From positions 1-22,806 of IMG/VR virus record IMGVR_UViG_3300030329_001830: a stretch of 22,806 nucleotides of DNA, one strand, 5' to 3'. A program made the translations under genes and the position numbers. Under the pieces are notes generated by a model that saw only the letters and a list, made by a program, of their open reading frames with translations, ran no database searches and had not been told where the DNA came from. Origin of the DNA: a virus. Numbering within the stretch: position 1 is the first letter of the stretch; every line of letters starts with the position of its first letter. Positions 5,190-14,806 of this stretch are shown here, piece by piece.

Positions 5190-8100
5190 TTAATTCTCCT
5201 TATTGTCCCAATCTTCACCTTCAGATTCATAAAGGTCATCGATGGTTGATTCTATGTATTCTTTACGCATTTTTTCCAACTGTGCTCTGTCATAATCCCG
5301 TCTGAATTTATCTGTTGGGATCCTTACAAACTGTTGCATACCCCTACCAAAGGTTGTGCCGTAAGGTTCGTTGAATGTTTTATCAACAGACCTTGCGAAT
5401 CTTCCAAAAGGAAATAATGTCCAAGCTTGGTAATCTGCAAATCTTTCCCAATCTCCATTGAGTAACATTACTAAACTTTGAGGTATACGTGCAATAGGTG
5501 GAGTAATGATTTGGAGCGGTGCAATAGCCCTAGGATATGTACCAAAGAAAGCTCTTTCTCGCTCTCTCTTATCTCCCCACATCAATTCACCAGTCTCGAT
5601 CATCCAGTCAAATGGAGGAGGAGTAGCTACATCAAAAAGGCTATATGCATATGCAGAGCCTAATGCCATAAGCATTGCATTGATAACAAATAGACGTTGA
5701 AAATCATCATGAGCTTTAGTACCGGGTTTGAACCCGTACAACTTAGCCTGTCTATATATCTCTCTTTGAAATGCTATTTGATTCTGGACATAGTTCTTGA
5801 ATCTTGTAAGGACCTTACCAGTAGCAGTACGCATAAAAGCACTTCTGCCAACACTATGATAAACGAATTGCGTTGCTTCCACACCTTTCAATGCATGTTT
5901 TATAACTGCATCACTATTCAGATCTAATTGACCTGCCATACCATTAAAACTATCTCTCATCTGCAGCATGTGAGATAAGAATGCATTAGCCCTAAGCCAT
6001 CTTTCAGATGCCTGCATGGGGAATGCTCCTAGCTCAAGTATCTTTTCAGTAAGACCGTGCCTACGGGCAAGCTCCATGATCGTTTCTTTATTAGGATCTG
6101 GATTCTTTAATAAGAGCTTATTGAAATCTTTAGCGAACTCATAAAGAGCTTTCTTGTTTTTCATCACCCTTACTTTTGGGTTGAAATCAAGTTCGTTCTT
6201 TATATATTGTTCTATAACACCTTTCTCAATGATCCACCTCTTCAGGTCTTTCTTTGTTTTTACAAAGCTTCCATCTTTAAATTTTAATTGATAGTCGCCA
6301 TTCTCATTCTTAAGGATATTCTTTTCAAGATATTTAAAATTTGTAGACCTTAGAAAATTTCTAAGACCTGTCTTTGTAACTGTATTCAAAGAACCACCAA
6401 ATAAATTACCAGTAGCAACACCAGTATTAGCAAGTAATGTCAATAACTGAAACTTTGCTTCTACTGCACCTAGGTCATGTATGATCCTAGCCAATTTCTC
6501 AGCTCTCGCTTGATCGTTCTTAGGAAGATTAAATGGGAGTTTATCAGTGCCAAAGAATTTTAATATACGGTCAAGCTTCTGTATCATCTCATGATCGCTT
6601 GTCTGATAGTACATATTCTTTTTTAATTTTAGAGGGTCACTATTCTCCATTGACCTCAATACCCAATCAGAAAATGTTGTTTTGTATCCAAGAGAATCCC
6701 GTAGGTACATGCGGTAAAATTCAGCATGATCCTTTGTGTACTTACCAAAAGGTTCTTTTGCTGTCATTCTGTCTATTTCAACATCTCCCATAAGTGCAGC
6801 AAGGTTTTTTAACCTAGACTTAACAACGCCTTCTTTATACATTTTAATAGCATCATATTCTTTCATATAGGCTGGATATTCTGATTGTCTTTCAAGTATA
6901 TTTTTAGGTCTTGAAAAGAAACCGATACGAACTAAGTCGGAAATAATACCAGCAACATCTTTAGATGTCATATCTACCTGTACAAGTGCTTCATGCATAT
7001 GAGACTCACCAAACTTTGTTGGATGTGACATAGCATCACTTAAGTATTGGTACTTACTTCTTAAAGCAGGCTCTAGAACAGAGCGTAACAGATCAATATT
7101 CTTTGTATCTTTATAAGCATCTATGATCTTAGTTAATTTTTCAGAGGATTCTGGATTCATTAATCTAGCTTGAGCTTCTAGATATTCTATAACCTCTTCT
7201 GGTTTGCTCAAGGCTTTTGATAATTCTGCTTCATAAAGCTCTTGTTCATGAGCTTGTAGCTTTCTTTTCTCTGCTTTGGTTAGCCTAGTTCTCCAAACAT
7301 GTGGAAAATATGTTTCCTTATTATATCTTCCTATAGGTCTAAACTTTGTATCTAATTTCTTACCATCTTTGTTTTTAAGATTACCCTCTCTGTATGCCTT
7401 TCTAATATCCGATCCTTTACTTAATCCACTAGCTTTGAATAATTCATTTTTATTCTTATTGCCTATAATCTGCTCAAGCCTGTACTCGTACTGTGCTCTG
7501 TATATAGCTTCAAGGGGTATATTTTTTATGTCCTTACCTTCCCAAGCTGGTCTAATTACTTTCTTATAAAAATTCTCAAAATCAAACTTTCCATTACGCC
7601 ATATCATATAGTCATTTAATTTTACAACAGTAGCTGTATTTATATCAGTCTCTACCTTATCCCATTTATCTGAAAGATAAACATACTCATTCCCAAATTC
7701 TTCAAGATCATCACGTATCCTTCTGGTCAAAGATTCAAGCATTTGCTTGCCAGTAAATTTCTTTTGCTGACCTTTTTCTTCTATATTGAATGTTCTATTT
7801 AAATATTCTTTAGGTATCTTATCAAGTGTGGTCTTGCCTTCCATTATATCTACAGCCTTATTGAACAATTCAACTCGTTCATTAGGCGTAAGACCTGATA
7901 AGGTTCTGTATGTAGACTCATCCATCTTATTTAATACTGTAGAAACCTCATTCTCAGATTGACTCACCATCTTACTTAACCATTCACGCATCGCACCGTG
8001 CGTAGACATAACACGCTTTACATCTCTTATAACAACCCTGTCCTTACTTTTTACAGGCATATTGGCTTGCTTGAATATATTGACCTCATAAGCCAGTGTC

Positions 8101-11100
8101 TTTTTATCTAAGGTTGTAGGTCTATTATAATAGAATATCCTTTGTATACGCATAGGATCTCTATCTTTAGTTGATGGAAAATTGTCTTTTACAAATCTAT
8201 CTATCCAACCTTCTTTGAACTTTGGATTATAGTATTCAAAGAATCTTAAGAGGTTTGAAACATCGTTCTTTGTCATGGTGCTAAAGTCTCTAGGAGCAGC
8301 CTCGAATTCATACGTATACATAATGAAAGCATCTTCTGGATGTTCAGCCCAGTAAGGATGTTCTGCCATGTGATCTTTTAATCGCTTGACCTTAGCATCA
8401 AATACAGGATCACCTACAAAGTCTTGTCCCATGAACTTGGTAAAACTATCATCTATTTTAGCATAGTTAGATGGTCTATGTAGATATTCTTTAAAAGCCT
8501 CTATTTTATCTGCCTGTTTAACTGCAGGTTTCTTAGCTAATGTTGTTACAACATCTAGCTCATTGAACACATCTTTAACAGCTTTGTTACCTATCTGTGG
8601 AGACTGCCAAGGTATCCTACTGAAGATCCCAAAACGCTGACCTTTTGCAAATGGACTAAGTAAATATATATCTAAATATTCTTCAAATTTTGTAGGGTCT
8701 ATACCTTTCTCACCCAGTTCTTGTCTTATGCTATTTTTAAGAGCAACAACTTCGCTATCATAATCTGTAAAATAAGTATTCTTATGTTCGCCTTCTGGGT
8801 CACGGTCGATATTTTGATATTTCTTTTTTATAATATCTGCTTTATCTGCAAGTGATTTTAAATTTCTTTTAACGTCTGCAGCATTACCACCCTCAGCAAG
8901 TATCTTAGCTTCTATAGCATGAGCTTTTTTAACCAAAGCCATAAAGCTTGCTATTTTAAGATTCTCTTTCTGTAGCATTTCAGTAAGGTTTTTCCAGTCT
9001 CCTGTTAACGCTGCCTTCTGCCTTAATGCTTCTAGGTTCTTTGATAAAGATATCAATCTATCTCCAGCAAGTTCTCTTGCTAATGGATCTTCTGCTATGA
9101 GCTTATCTAAAGACTTAATAAGGTTTATATTTGAATCGTGAGGATGTGTGAATATCATTTTATGCACACCATCCTTACGTGCCTTATAAGTAATAAGGGT
9201 CATTATATTTGGAAACTTGTATTTAAAATTGGGACCAACTTGAGTATCACCAAAAAGCCTTTCTTGGAATTCTGCAAGATCCATTGATTCTCCAGTTCCC
9301 TTTTTACTCATAGCATTAGGCTTCATTGTTTGACCCATCTTATAAAGCTTTCCAAGGTCTGTATTGCTTTTAATTCTTTGATAATCTGCCTGAGCAAATG
9401 TATCTCTCATTGCTTCATACTTAGGATCATTCATCCAAGACGCAGGCTTGAATTCTACATCAAAAGCCTGTTCAAATAACAACCTAGGAAACCGCACATA
9501 TGATCTCATTTTAGGATAATTACCAGCATCTGCAGAACGGTTAAGCATTTCTCTACCATAAAGCCTTACGTTCTCACCTGCATTCGGCTTAAGGGTTAAT
9601 ATGTATTGTCCAAGATTTCTTTCATAATTCAATTTGAATGTTTCTTTTCCAGCATCATTCTTTAATTTGGGATGTATATCAACTACAAGCTTTCCGTCAT
9701 TTGCTGCTGCCATGTCAACCAAAGCTTGGATAGTTGTTCTATTATTGATAGCCCAGCCTATACCATTATTGCCTTCATATACATTCCTTGCAACCTCTTT
9801 TCTCATAGATGGAGAAAATATACTAGCTGGATGTAGGTAAGTATCTTGGTCGGAAACGTCATTGAATATAGGATCCATGTCCTTAGACTTTCCGTCTATG
9901 ACCTTACCGTCTTTTTCCCATTCATTCTTAACTTTCTTATAAGCATTCTTTACCTTACTGTCGAACCCATGATAAATAAATACTGAATCTGAATCCTTAT
10001 CCATACCGCCTAGATAAGCATCGTCTTTAGGGTGAGTTAAAACAGCGTTACCTTTTCTACCTGTAAACCCTTTAAAGACAAGAACCCTAGCACCACTTGA
10101 TGAATCAGCAGGGACACGTATAACAACAAATTCGCTATCAAACTTATCAATAGCTTTCTTTACTTTACTATAGATACCAGCTTCTTTCATTTTATTTACC
10201 TTAGCTGGGTTGTTAAGCATCTGTTTAATACGCCAAATTTCGCCAAGGTAGGCTTTATTTCCTTTTTTCTTAGGTAGTATAGCCTTTACTATTTTAGCGT
10301 CAAAATCAACGGGAAATCTTTTCATCCCGTCATCCATCATGAACTCGCCTTCATTGATCTTCATGGTTCTTAATTCTTCTACACCATATGGCATAGCCCA
10401 ACCCTTGCCAGAGTATTTCCATTTAGGTCTTAAATACCTATCTATCATATATCTTTTGTAAGTATGTTCCCAAAACTTACTAGTTGCTTTAAAGCCATCA
10501 GCAACTGCGTCTGTTGTTCCTACGGTATGAAATATTCTTTTATTTCTAAATATATAGTCCCGCCATTGGTCATCTGTGAAATTAAGATCAGCTTCCCCTT
10601 GATCACGTTCTGTGGATACACGCATGATATGATCACGTATGTGTGTTCTTAAATCTTTTAATTCTTTACCCTCAGATGTTAGGATAGAATGAATATTTTT
10701 AAGTGATATCTGGTCTACGTTTAATTTTTTAAAGTCTATACCAGATGTTGGATCTTTAATGTATTGTTCTATTTTTGCATTCTGAATTGGGTCTCCATCG
10801 ATAAGAGGTTCATAAAAAGTTTTAAATACATGCTCAGATATCTTACCATGTTGCTGTTCATTAAGGTTTCCAAATAACTGTCTTACTATCATTTGAGGAG
10901 ATACAGACTTGATAGGATTTTCATAGACACCAAGGTCTAGTCTAAAGTCTGAAATAGGCATTTGTCTAATATCTAATTCGCCTAACGCCACATGTCTTCC
11001 ATCTACATAATCGTATTTACTTTCTTTAATACCGCCTTTATGTTTTGCGGCTGAAGACATTAGAATCACATCAAGATCATTCTGTAACATAAACTCATTC

Positions 11101-13466
11101 ATAGAATCTGATGCTTTTCTACCAGCAGACTTACCTATTAAAACACCCGTTTCTGTTCTGGTCACAATACTAGGCTTAAGCATTCCAGAATCTTCCATGA
11201 GATCTCTAACGAATTCTTCACCTTTTTTAAATCCTGAATTCTTTACTATCTCATTCCAAACGTCTTGTCTTATATATATAGTTCCATCTGTTTGAGATTC
11301 ATATGGATACTTATATGTTTTAACGCTACCGTCTGCTTCTTTAACGTCTTGTTTGTACCACATATCTGGGAATTCATTTTCCTTGGGTACATAATCTTTT
11401 AACACAGTAATGTTTAAAGTATTCTTTCCATTGATATCAAAATTCAAAGGAATATTCTTAGTGTGGAACATTTGTTCACGTTTATTTCTGTCAACAACAT
11501 TCCTAGCACCAACTTTACTATTCATAAGATTACCTATCATAGTAAAGCCACGTTCATCTCCACCTACTGTATATAATCCATGACGCTGTGCTTCCCATAA
11601 AACATTGCTTTTCCAAGATTTTTTATGTCTATCGATTATATTACGTTCCATAACCTCTGATTCAATAGCATCTCCGAACCATTCTAATTCTTTGCGTTCA
11701 CTTTGATTGTAGTTATCATATAGTTCGCTTTTATATTGGTTCAATAATCTTTTCTGCTCACCAGCAGATAGGTTAGGATTTTTTTCTAAGGCTTCTCTTA
11801 ATTGACCCCTTGCTAAATTTTCAACCATTGTATCAAATCTGATCTGATTAATATCAGGGTGAAAAACACTTACTTTTAAAATACCCTTATCTTTAACACC
11901 TCCATCTATATACATATTATTTGAAGCAAGGTGATCTTCTATTGCATACCAGTCATGTTCTTTTACATTGTAATCAAGCTTACCAGTCTTAAAGTTTGGA
12001 ACGCCCTTGAAGGGCTTTGTTACAATGATACGACCATCAGAATCTTTTCTACCAGAAACATTGATATATTGAAGGGTTATTAATTCTCTACCATCTAGTA
12101 TATCTGCTGGAATATCCCACGCTTTACCATCTTTTGTAACGGGAGAGATACCATCCATTTTAGTACCTTTATAATCACCGCCTCTGGGAATAGCTTCTAT
12201 GCCTATTATTGGTCCATCGGGTTTACCATCTTTTCTAAAGATCTGAACAAGCATCTGTTCTCTTGCAGATGACCTAGGGTCTGATTCTTGCTCTGGAAAT
12301 GGATCTTCCCATTCTTTAAGGTCAATAACAATACCACCTTGAACTATCCTACCAGCCTGTTCACGTGCTATGTTATTTATATCTTCTTCGGTTGGCTTTC
12401 TGCCATATCTTTTTTCTGCGGCAGTAGCTAAATGGATCTCCAATTCTTCTTTTGTTTCCCAAGCACCTGTCTTCATCATGCTGATACGAGCCTGATCTGC
12501 TGCCTGTTTATATACATATGATTTTGTATCTTTAGATAGCTTGTCAAACTCAGGATTCTTCTCAGGATAGAATACCCTATCTGGTCTACCTGATGCAATA
12601 TCCTCTGCGTAGAATTTCATTCCCTCTTTTTCATAAGAAGGTCTTGCTTGGTATCCAAAGAATCCGCCTAATAAATATTGATATAACTGCATTTCTATAG
12701 GCATATCTTGAAGAGTTGTAGGCAGTCCTGTTATCATTGAGCCAATACCAGTCTTGATCATGCGTTCTGCTCTTTCATGATTCGCATAATTTTTACTTTG
12801 TAATAAAGTACCTATCTGCTTAAAGTTTCCAAGACCGCCAAATGCACCACCTGCTATTGTACCATGTATCATTGAATTAAGTATCTGATCTGGTCCGCCC
12901 CAGAAACTACTAACACCACTAGCAACGCCTAAGTGAACAGCATCGTTGAAAACACCACGAGCTGCACTACCACGTTTCATATATTCAAGGGATTCAAGAC
13001 CAGCTTTGGATATACCTTTGTTTACAAGGTCACTTGCTTTATCACCAAATAGCATAGGAACAGAGAACTTGTTAACAACCTGTGCACCAAAAGCACCTTT
13101 TTCTAATGCTCTTTCTACGCCCATCATACCAAGTTTGGATGCACCCCTAGCCATTCCTTTAAGAGGGATAGCTGCTATACCGGGAGCGAAACCAACTAAG
13201 TGACCAAGGGAATGTGCGATAGCCTCATATGTATTACGAGGTTCTCTGCCAACTGGAATAGTAGTAAAGCCTTCGGCTACACCACCGATAGCTGTTTCTA
13301 CTGTATTACGAAGATTGAAATCTGAAGATACTCGATTGAACTTGAGATCTACTTGCTGTGCTATTTCCTGAAGCTCATCAACCTGTTCTTCTGTGAACTG
13401 CATAGGATTAGCCCTATACATGTCAATAAGCTTTTTGACACGATATGACTCGCTATAGAGTGCCAT
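5190..13466 (-). CDS. Giant virion protein with candidate double-psi-barrel RNA polymerase core (2758 aa)
   Basis: One uninterrupted 2758-codon frame ends the virion gene series. Residues 1-45 match the N-terminus of the 226-aa protein encoded upstream. Residues about 55-290 are Gly/Ala-rich with amphipathic stretches, as in injected internal proteins. SSAAKHKGG (804-812) and RVPADSSSG (1117-1125) leading to GGMDKDSDSVFIY (1153-1165) resemble the lysine barrel and the metal-binding D-x-D-x-D barrel (D1156, D1158, D1160) of single-chain RNA polymerases. The usual form is DFDGD or close to it; DKDSD keeps all three Asp but has Ser for Gly. The rest is mostly helical and unassigned. A hydrophobic segment lies near 2590-2612 (NAMLMALGSAYAYSLF). 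The gene is certainly real; virion location is inferred from context and the polymerase reading from motifs alone. A simple scaffold or ejection protein is the alternative. Confidence 0.9.
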   Translation of the reverse strand: MALYSESYRVKKLIDMYRANPMQFTEEQVDELQEIAQQVDLKFNRVSSDFNLRNTVETAIGGVAEGFTTIPVGREPRNTYEAIAHSLGHLVGFAPGIAAIPLKGMARGASKLGMMGVERALEKGAFGAQVVNKFSVPMLFGDKASDLVNKGISKAGLESLEYMKRGSAARGVFNDAVHLGVASGVSSFWGGPDQILNSMIHGTIAGGAFGGLGNFKQIGTLLQSKNYANHERAERMIKTGIGSMITGLPTTLQDMPIEMQLYQYLLGGFFGYQARPSYEKEGMKFYAEDIASGRPDRVFYPEKNPEFDKLSKDTKSYVYKQAADQARISMMKTGAWETKEELEIHLATAAEKRYGRKPTEEDINNIAREQAGRIVQGGIVIDLKEWEDPFPEQESDPRSSAREQMLVQIFRKDGKPDGPIIGIEAIPRGGDYKGTKMDGISPVTKDGKAWDIPADILDGRELITLQYINVSGRKDSDGRIIVTKPFKGVPNFKTGKLDYNVKEHDWYAIEDHLASNNMYIDGGVKDKGILKVSVFHPDINQIRFDTMVENLARGQLREALEKNPNLSAGEQKRLLNQYKSELYDNYNQSERKELEWFGDAIESEVMERNIIDRHKKSWKSNVLWEAQRHGLYTVGGDERGFTMIGNLMNSKVGARNVVDRNKREQMFHTKNIPLNFDINGKNTLNITVLKDYVPKENEFPDMWYKQDVKEADGSVKTYKYPYESQTDGTIYIRQDVWNEIVKNSGFKKGEEFVRDLMEDSGMLKPSIVTRTETGVLIGKSAGRKASDSMNEFMLQNDLDVILMSSAAKHKGGIKESKYDYVDGRHVALGELDIRQMPISDFRLDLGVYENPIKSVSPQMIVRQLFGNLNEQQHGKISEHVFKTFYEPLIDGDPIQNAKIEQYIKDPTSGIDFKKLNVDQISLKNIHSILTSEGKELKDLRTHIRDHIMRVSTERDQGEADLNFTDDQWRDYIFRNKRIFHTVGTTDAVADGFKATSKFWEHTYKRYMIDRYLRPKWKYSGKGWAMPYGVEELRTMKINEGEFMMDDGMKRFPVDFDAKIVKAILPKKKGNKAYLGEIWRIKQMLNNPAKVNKMKEAGIYSKVKKAIDKFDSEFVVIRVPADSSSGARVLVFKGFTGRKGNAVLTHPKDDAYLGGMDKDSDSVFIYHGFDSKVKNAYKKVKNEWEKDGKVIDGKSKDMDPIFNDVSDQDTYLHPASIFSPSMRKEVARNVYEGNNGIGWAINNRTTIQALVDMAAANDGKLVVDIHPKLKNDAGKETFKLNYERNLGQYILTLKPNAGENVRLYGREMLNRSADAGNYPKMRSYVRFPRLLFEQAFDVEFKPASWMNDPKYEAMRDTFAQADYQRIKSNTDLGKLYKMGQTMKPNAMSKKGTGESMDLAEFQERLFGDTQVGPNFKYKFPNIMTLITYKARKDGVHKMIFTHPHDSNINLIKSLDKLIAEDPLARELAGDRLISLSKNLEALRQKAALTGDWKNLTEMLQKENLKIASFMALVKKAHAIEAKILAEGGNAADVKRNLKSLADKADIIKKKYQNIDRDPEGEHKNTYFTDYDSEVVALKNSIRQELGEKGIDPTKFEEYLDIYLLSPFAKGQRFGIFSRIPWQSPQIGNKAVKDVFNELDVVTTLAKKPAVKQADKIEAFKEYLHRPSNYAKIDDSFTKFMGQDFVGDPVFDAKVKRLKDHMAEHPYWAEHPEDAFIMYTYEFEAAPRDFSTMTKNDVSNLLRFFEYYNPKFKEGWIDRFVKDNFPSTKDRDPMRIQRIFYYNRPTTLDKKTLAYEVNIFKQANMPVKSKDRVVIRDVKRVMSTHGAMREWLSKMVSQSENEVSTVLNKMDESTYRTLSGLTPNERVELFNKAVDIMEGKTTLDKIPKEYLNRTFNIEEKGQQKKFTGKQMLESLTRRIRDDLEEFGNEYVYLSDKWDKVETDINTATVVKLNDYMIWRNGKFDFENFYKKVIRPAWEGKDIKNIPLEAIYRAQYEYRLEQIIGNKNKNELFKASGLSKGSDIRKAYREGNLKNKDGKKLDTKFRPIGRYNKETYFPHVWRTRLTKAEKRKLQAHEQELYEAELSKALSKPEEVIEYLEAQARLMNPESSEKLTKIIDAYKDTKNIDLLRSVLEPALRSKYQYLSDAMSHPTKFGESHMHEALVQVDMTSKDVAGIISDLVRIGFFSRPKNILERQSEYPAYMKEYDAIKMYKEGVVKSRLKNLAALMGDVEIDRMTAKEPFGKYTKDHAEFYRMYLRDSLGYKTTFSDWVLRSMENSDPLKLKKNMYYQTSDHEMIQKLDRILKFFGTDKLPFNLPKNDQARAEKLARIIHDLGAVEAKFQLLTLLANTGVATGNLFGGSLNTVTKTGLRNFLRSTNFKYLEKNILKNENGDYQLKFKDGSFVKTKKDLKRWIIEKGVIEQYIKNELDFNPKVRVMKNKKALYEFAKDFNKLLLKNPDPNKETIMELARRHGLTEKILELGAFPMQASERWLRANAFLSHMLQMRDSFNGMAGQLDLNSDAVIKHALKGVEATQFVYHSVGRSAFMRTATGKVLTRFKNYVQNQIAFQREIYRQAKLYGFKPGTKAHDDFQRLFVINAMLMALGSAYAYSLFDVATPPPFDWMIETGELMWGDKRERERAFFGTYPRAIAPLQIITPPIARIPQSLVMLLNGDWERFADYQAWTLFPFGRFARSVDKTFNEPYGTTFGRGMQQFVRIPTDKFRRDYDRAQLEKMRKEYIESTIDDLYESEGEDWDNKEN

Positions 13467-13490
13467 TGTTTAACCTACAAATACGTAGGT
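13467..13490 (-). promoter_or_regulatory. Hairpin covering the ribosome binding site of the giant gene
   Basis: On the - strand ACCTAC (13490-13485) and GTAGGT (13478-13473) form a 6-bp perfect stem with a 6-base loop. The right arm contains both the TAG of the 226-aa gene and the weak AGG ribosome binding site located about 7 bases before the giant gene's ATG. A ribosome finishing the upstream gene would melt the stem, so the two genes are probably translationally coupled. Confidence 0.5.
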
Positions 13491-14155
13491 CCGAAACTCA
13501 TATTTGGAGATGCTCCCTGTCCAATTAATAGGTCATTAATTCTTGTTTGCATATAGTCACCTACACTGCTTGTTCTATAAGGAGGTAGAAGATTGCGACC
13601 ACCAGCAGTTAATTGAAGTGGAGTTGGTGGACTAGGTAATCCTAGCCTACCAGTTAATTGTAAAGGAGCTGGAACCAAAGCACCACCACCTTCGTAAGGA
13701 GGTAATAAGCCTCGACCTGTATTCGTAATACCTTCAGATGATTTACGAACTATATCTCCTGCGGGTGCTGTTCCACCACCTTCTGGGCTAAAGCCGGGAG
13801 CTTTTTTCATTGCTCGATATCCTCTGATGCCACGATATATACCTGTAGCAGTACCCACTGCACCAAGTAATCCACCTAAAGAACCTACATCACCAGCTAA
13901 TTTATCACGACCAGTTTCTCCGTATACAGTTTCGCCTCTGGTTGTAGGTCGCCATTCATTCGGCAATAAACCAAAAGCTGCTATATCAGCAAAATCAAAC
14001 GCTCCTTTTTGAAGAGGCTTTGATTCTCGTTGAAATTCTAGACCAAATTGATTAGAAAGACCCGCTATCATTTCAGCCTCTTGGTCTGTAAAAGACCGAG
14101 GGTCTTCATTGTATCTACGATTTAATTCTTGTACAGCTACAAAACTTAATGCCAT
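13475..14155 (-). CDS. Virion-type protein sharing its N-terminus with the giant protein (226 aa)
   Basis: Residues 1-45 follow the same pattern as the giant protein: MAL, then L-x3-Y-x2-(N/D)P-x2-FT(D/E)(Q/E), then L-(E/K)-F-x-R-x-S. A Gly-rich hydrophobic patch comes next (about 89-110, VGSLGGLLGAVGTATG). The C-terminal half is Pro/Gly-rich with mirrored motifs, LLPPY at 150-154, PLQLT at 164-168 and 179-183, and LLPPY again at 189-193. No catalytic residues are visible. It is likely a virion component or a docking partner of the giant protein, since the genes are adjacent and share a module. AAGGAG lies 5 bases before the ATG. Confidence 0.75.
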   Translation of the reverse strand: MALSFVAVQELNRRYNEDPRSFTDQEAEMIAGLSNQFGLEFQRESKPLQKGAFDFADIAAFGLLPNEWRPTTRGETVYGETGRDKLAGDVGSLGGLLGAVGTATGIYRGIRGYRAMKKAPGFSPEGGGTAPAGDIVRKSSEGITNTGRGLLPPYEGGGALVPAPLQLTGRLGLPSPPTPLQLTAGGRNLLPPYRTSSVGDYMQTRINDLLIGQGASPNMSFGPTYL

Positions 14156-14164
14156 AATAACTCC

Positions 14165-14794
14165 TTAAGGATAATATCCACCTGCCATTGGTGCAGACGC
14201 AAGCCCCATAAGCCCTGTTTTACCAAGCATTTGTGGTTGAAAATATGGATTGCTATATATACTCATGAATTGCTCTGGGGAAAGGTCTTTACTAATAGAC
14301 TCAACGTCTCCAAAAACTTCACTAGCTTCTTTTGGCTTTCCATATTTTTCTTCTGCAATATCTTTAGCGATCTGCCTTTCGGACTTGATTATATCTTTTC
14401 CGAATATTTGCCAACTTTCTTCATTTGGTCGCCACCAATGTTTAAACGGCATATCTTCTTTTTGCTTTCTATATTCTTCATCTAATTGCATTCTTTGTTT
14501 CATTGCTTGGGTTAATGGTTCTTTTACCTTTCTCCAAGCTTGACGACCTTTCTTTTCTTCTGCAAATAACTCACCAGCTCTACCAGCTTCGGCTTCCATA
14601 ATATTCATTTGCCTATCTCTCATAGTAGAATCAAAAGCAAATCTTTGTGCATCAAGATTGATAACCCTGTCTTGTTGATCTAGCTTTCTTGTCTGTAGCA
14701 TTTGGTCTACATCCATCTTACGCATAGTAAGAAGAAGCGTAGGCATTTGATTTAAGAATTCATTTATATATTCGCCTGATTGATATTGTGACAT
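14165..14794 (-). CDS. Helical virion/internal protein (209 aa)
   Basis: The middle of the protein (about 20-135) is almost wholly charged helix with heptad-like spacing (MRKMDVDQMLQTRKLDQQD, then EAEAGRAGELFAEEKKGRQ), predicting long coiled coils. The last ~35 residues are Gly/Pro/Met-rich (QPQMLGKTGLMGLASAPMAG). Long helices with a flexible Gly tail are usual in ejected core proteins of podoviruses. No sequence family is recognised. The strong AAGGAG at its stop serves the next gene. Confidence 0.7.
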   Translation of the reverse strand: MSQYQSGEYINEFLNQMPTLLLTMRKMDVDQMLQTRKLDQQDRVINLDAQRFAFDSTMRDRQMNIMEAEAGRAGELFAEEKKGRQAWRKVKEPLTQAMKQRMQLDEEYRKQKEDMPFKHWWRPNEESWQIFGKDIIKSERQIAKDIAEEKYGKPKEASEVFGDVESISKDLSPEQFMSIYSNPYFQPQMLGKTGLMGLASAPMAGGYYP

Positions 14795-14806
14795 TATATA
14801 CTCCTT

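Noticed and set aside
12946-13203. 85-aa + strand ORF inside the giant gene
   Set aside because: Antisense to an unbroken 2758-codon frame, Pro/Leu/Ser-rich with no start signal; the same applies to the other + strand ORFs within 5190-13466.
5190-13466. N4-type (T7-like fold) virion RNA polymerase
   Set aside because: I saw none of the single-subunit polymerase motifs of the T7/N4 family; the D-x-D-x-D block instead suggests the two-barrel family.
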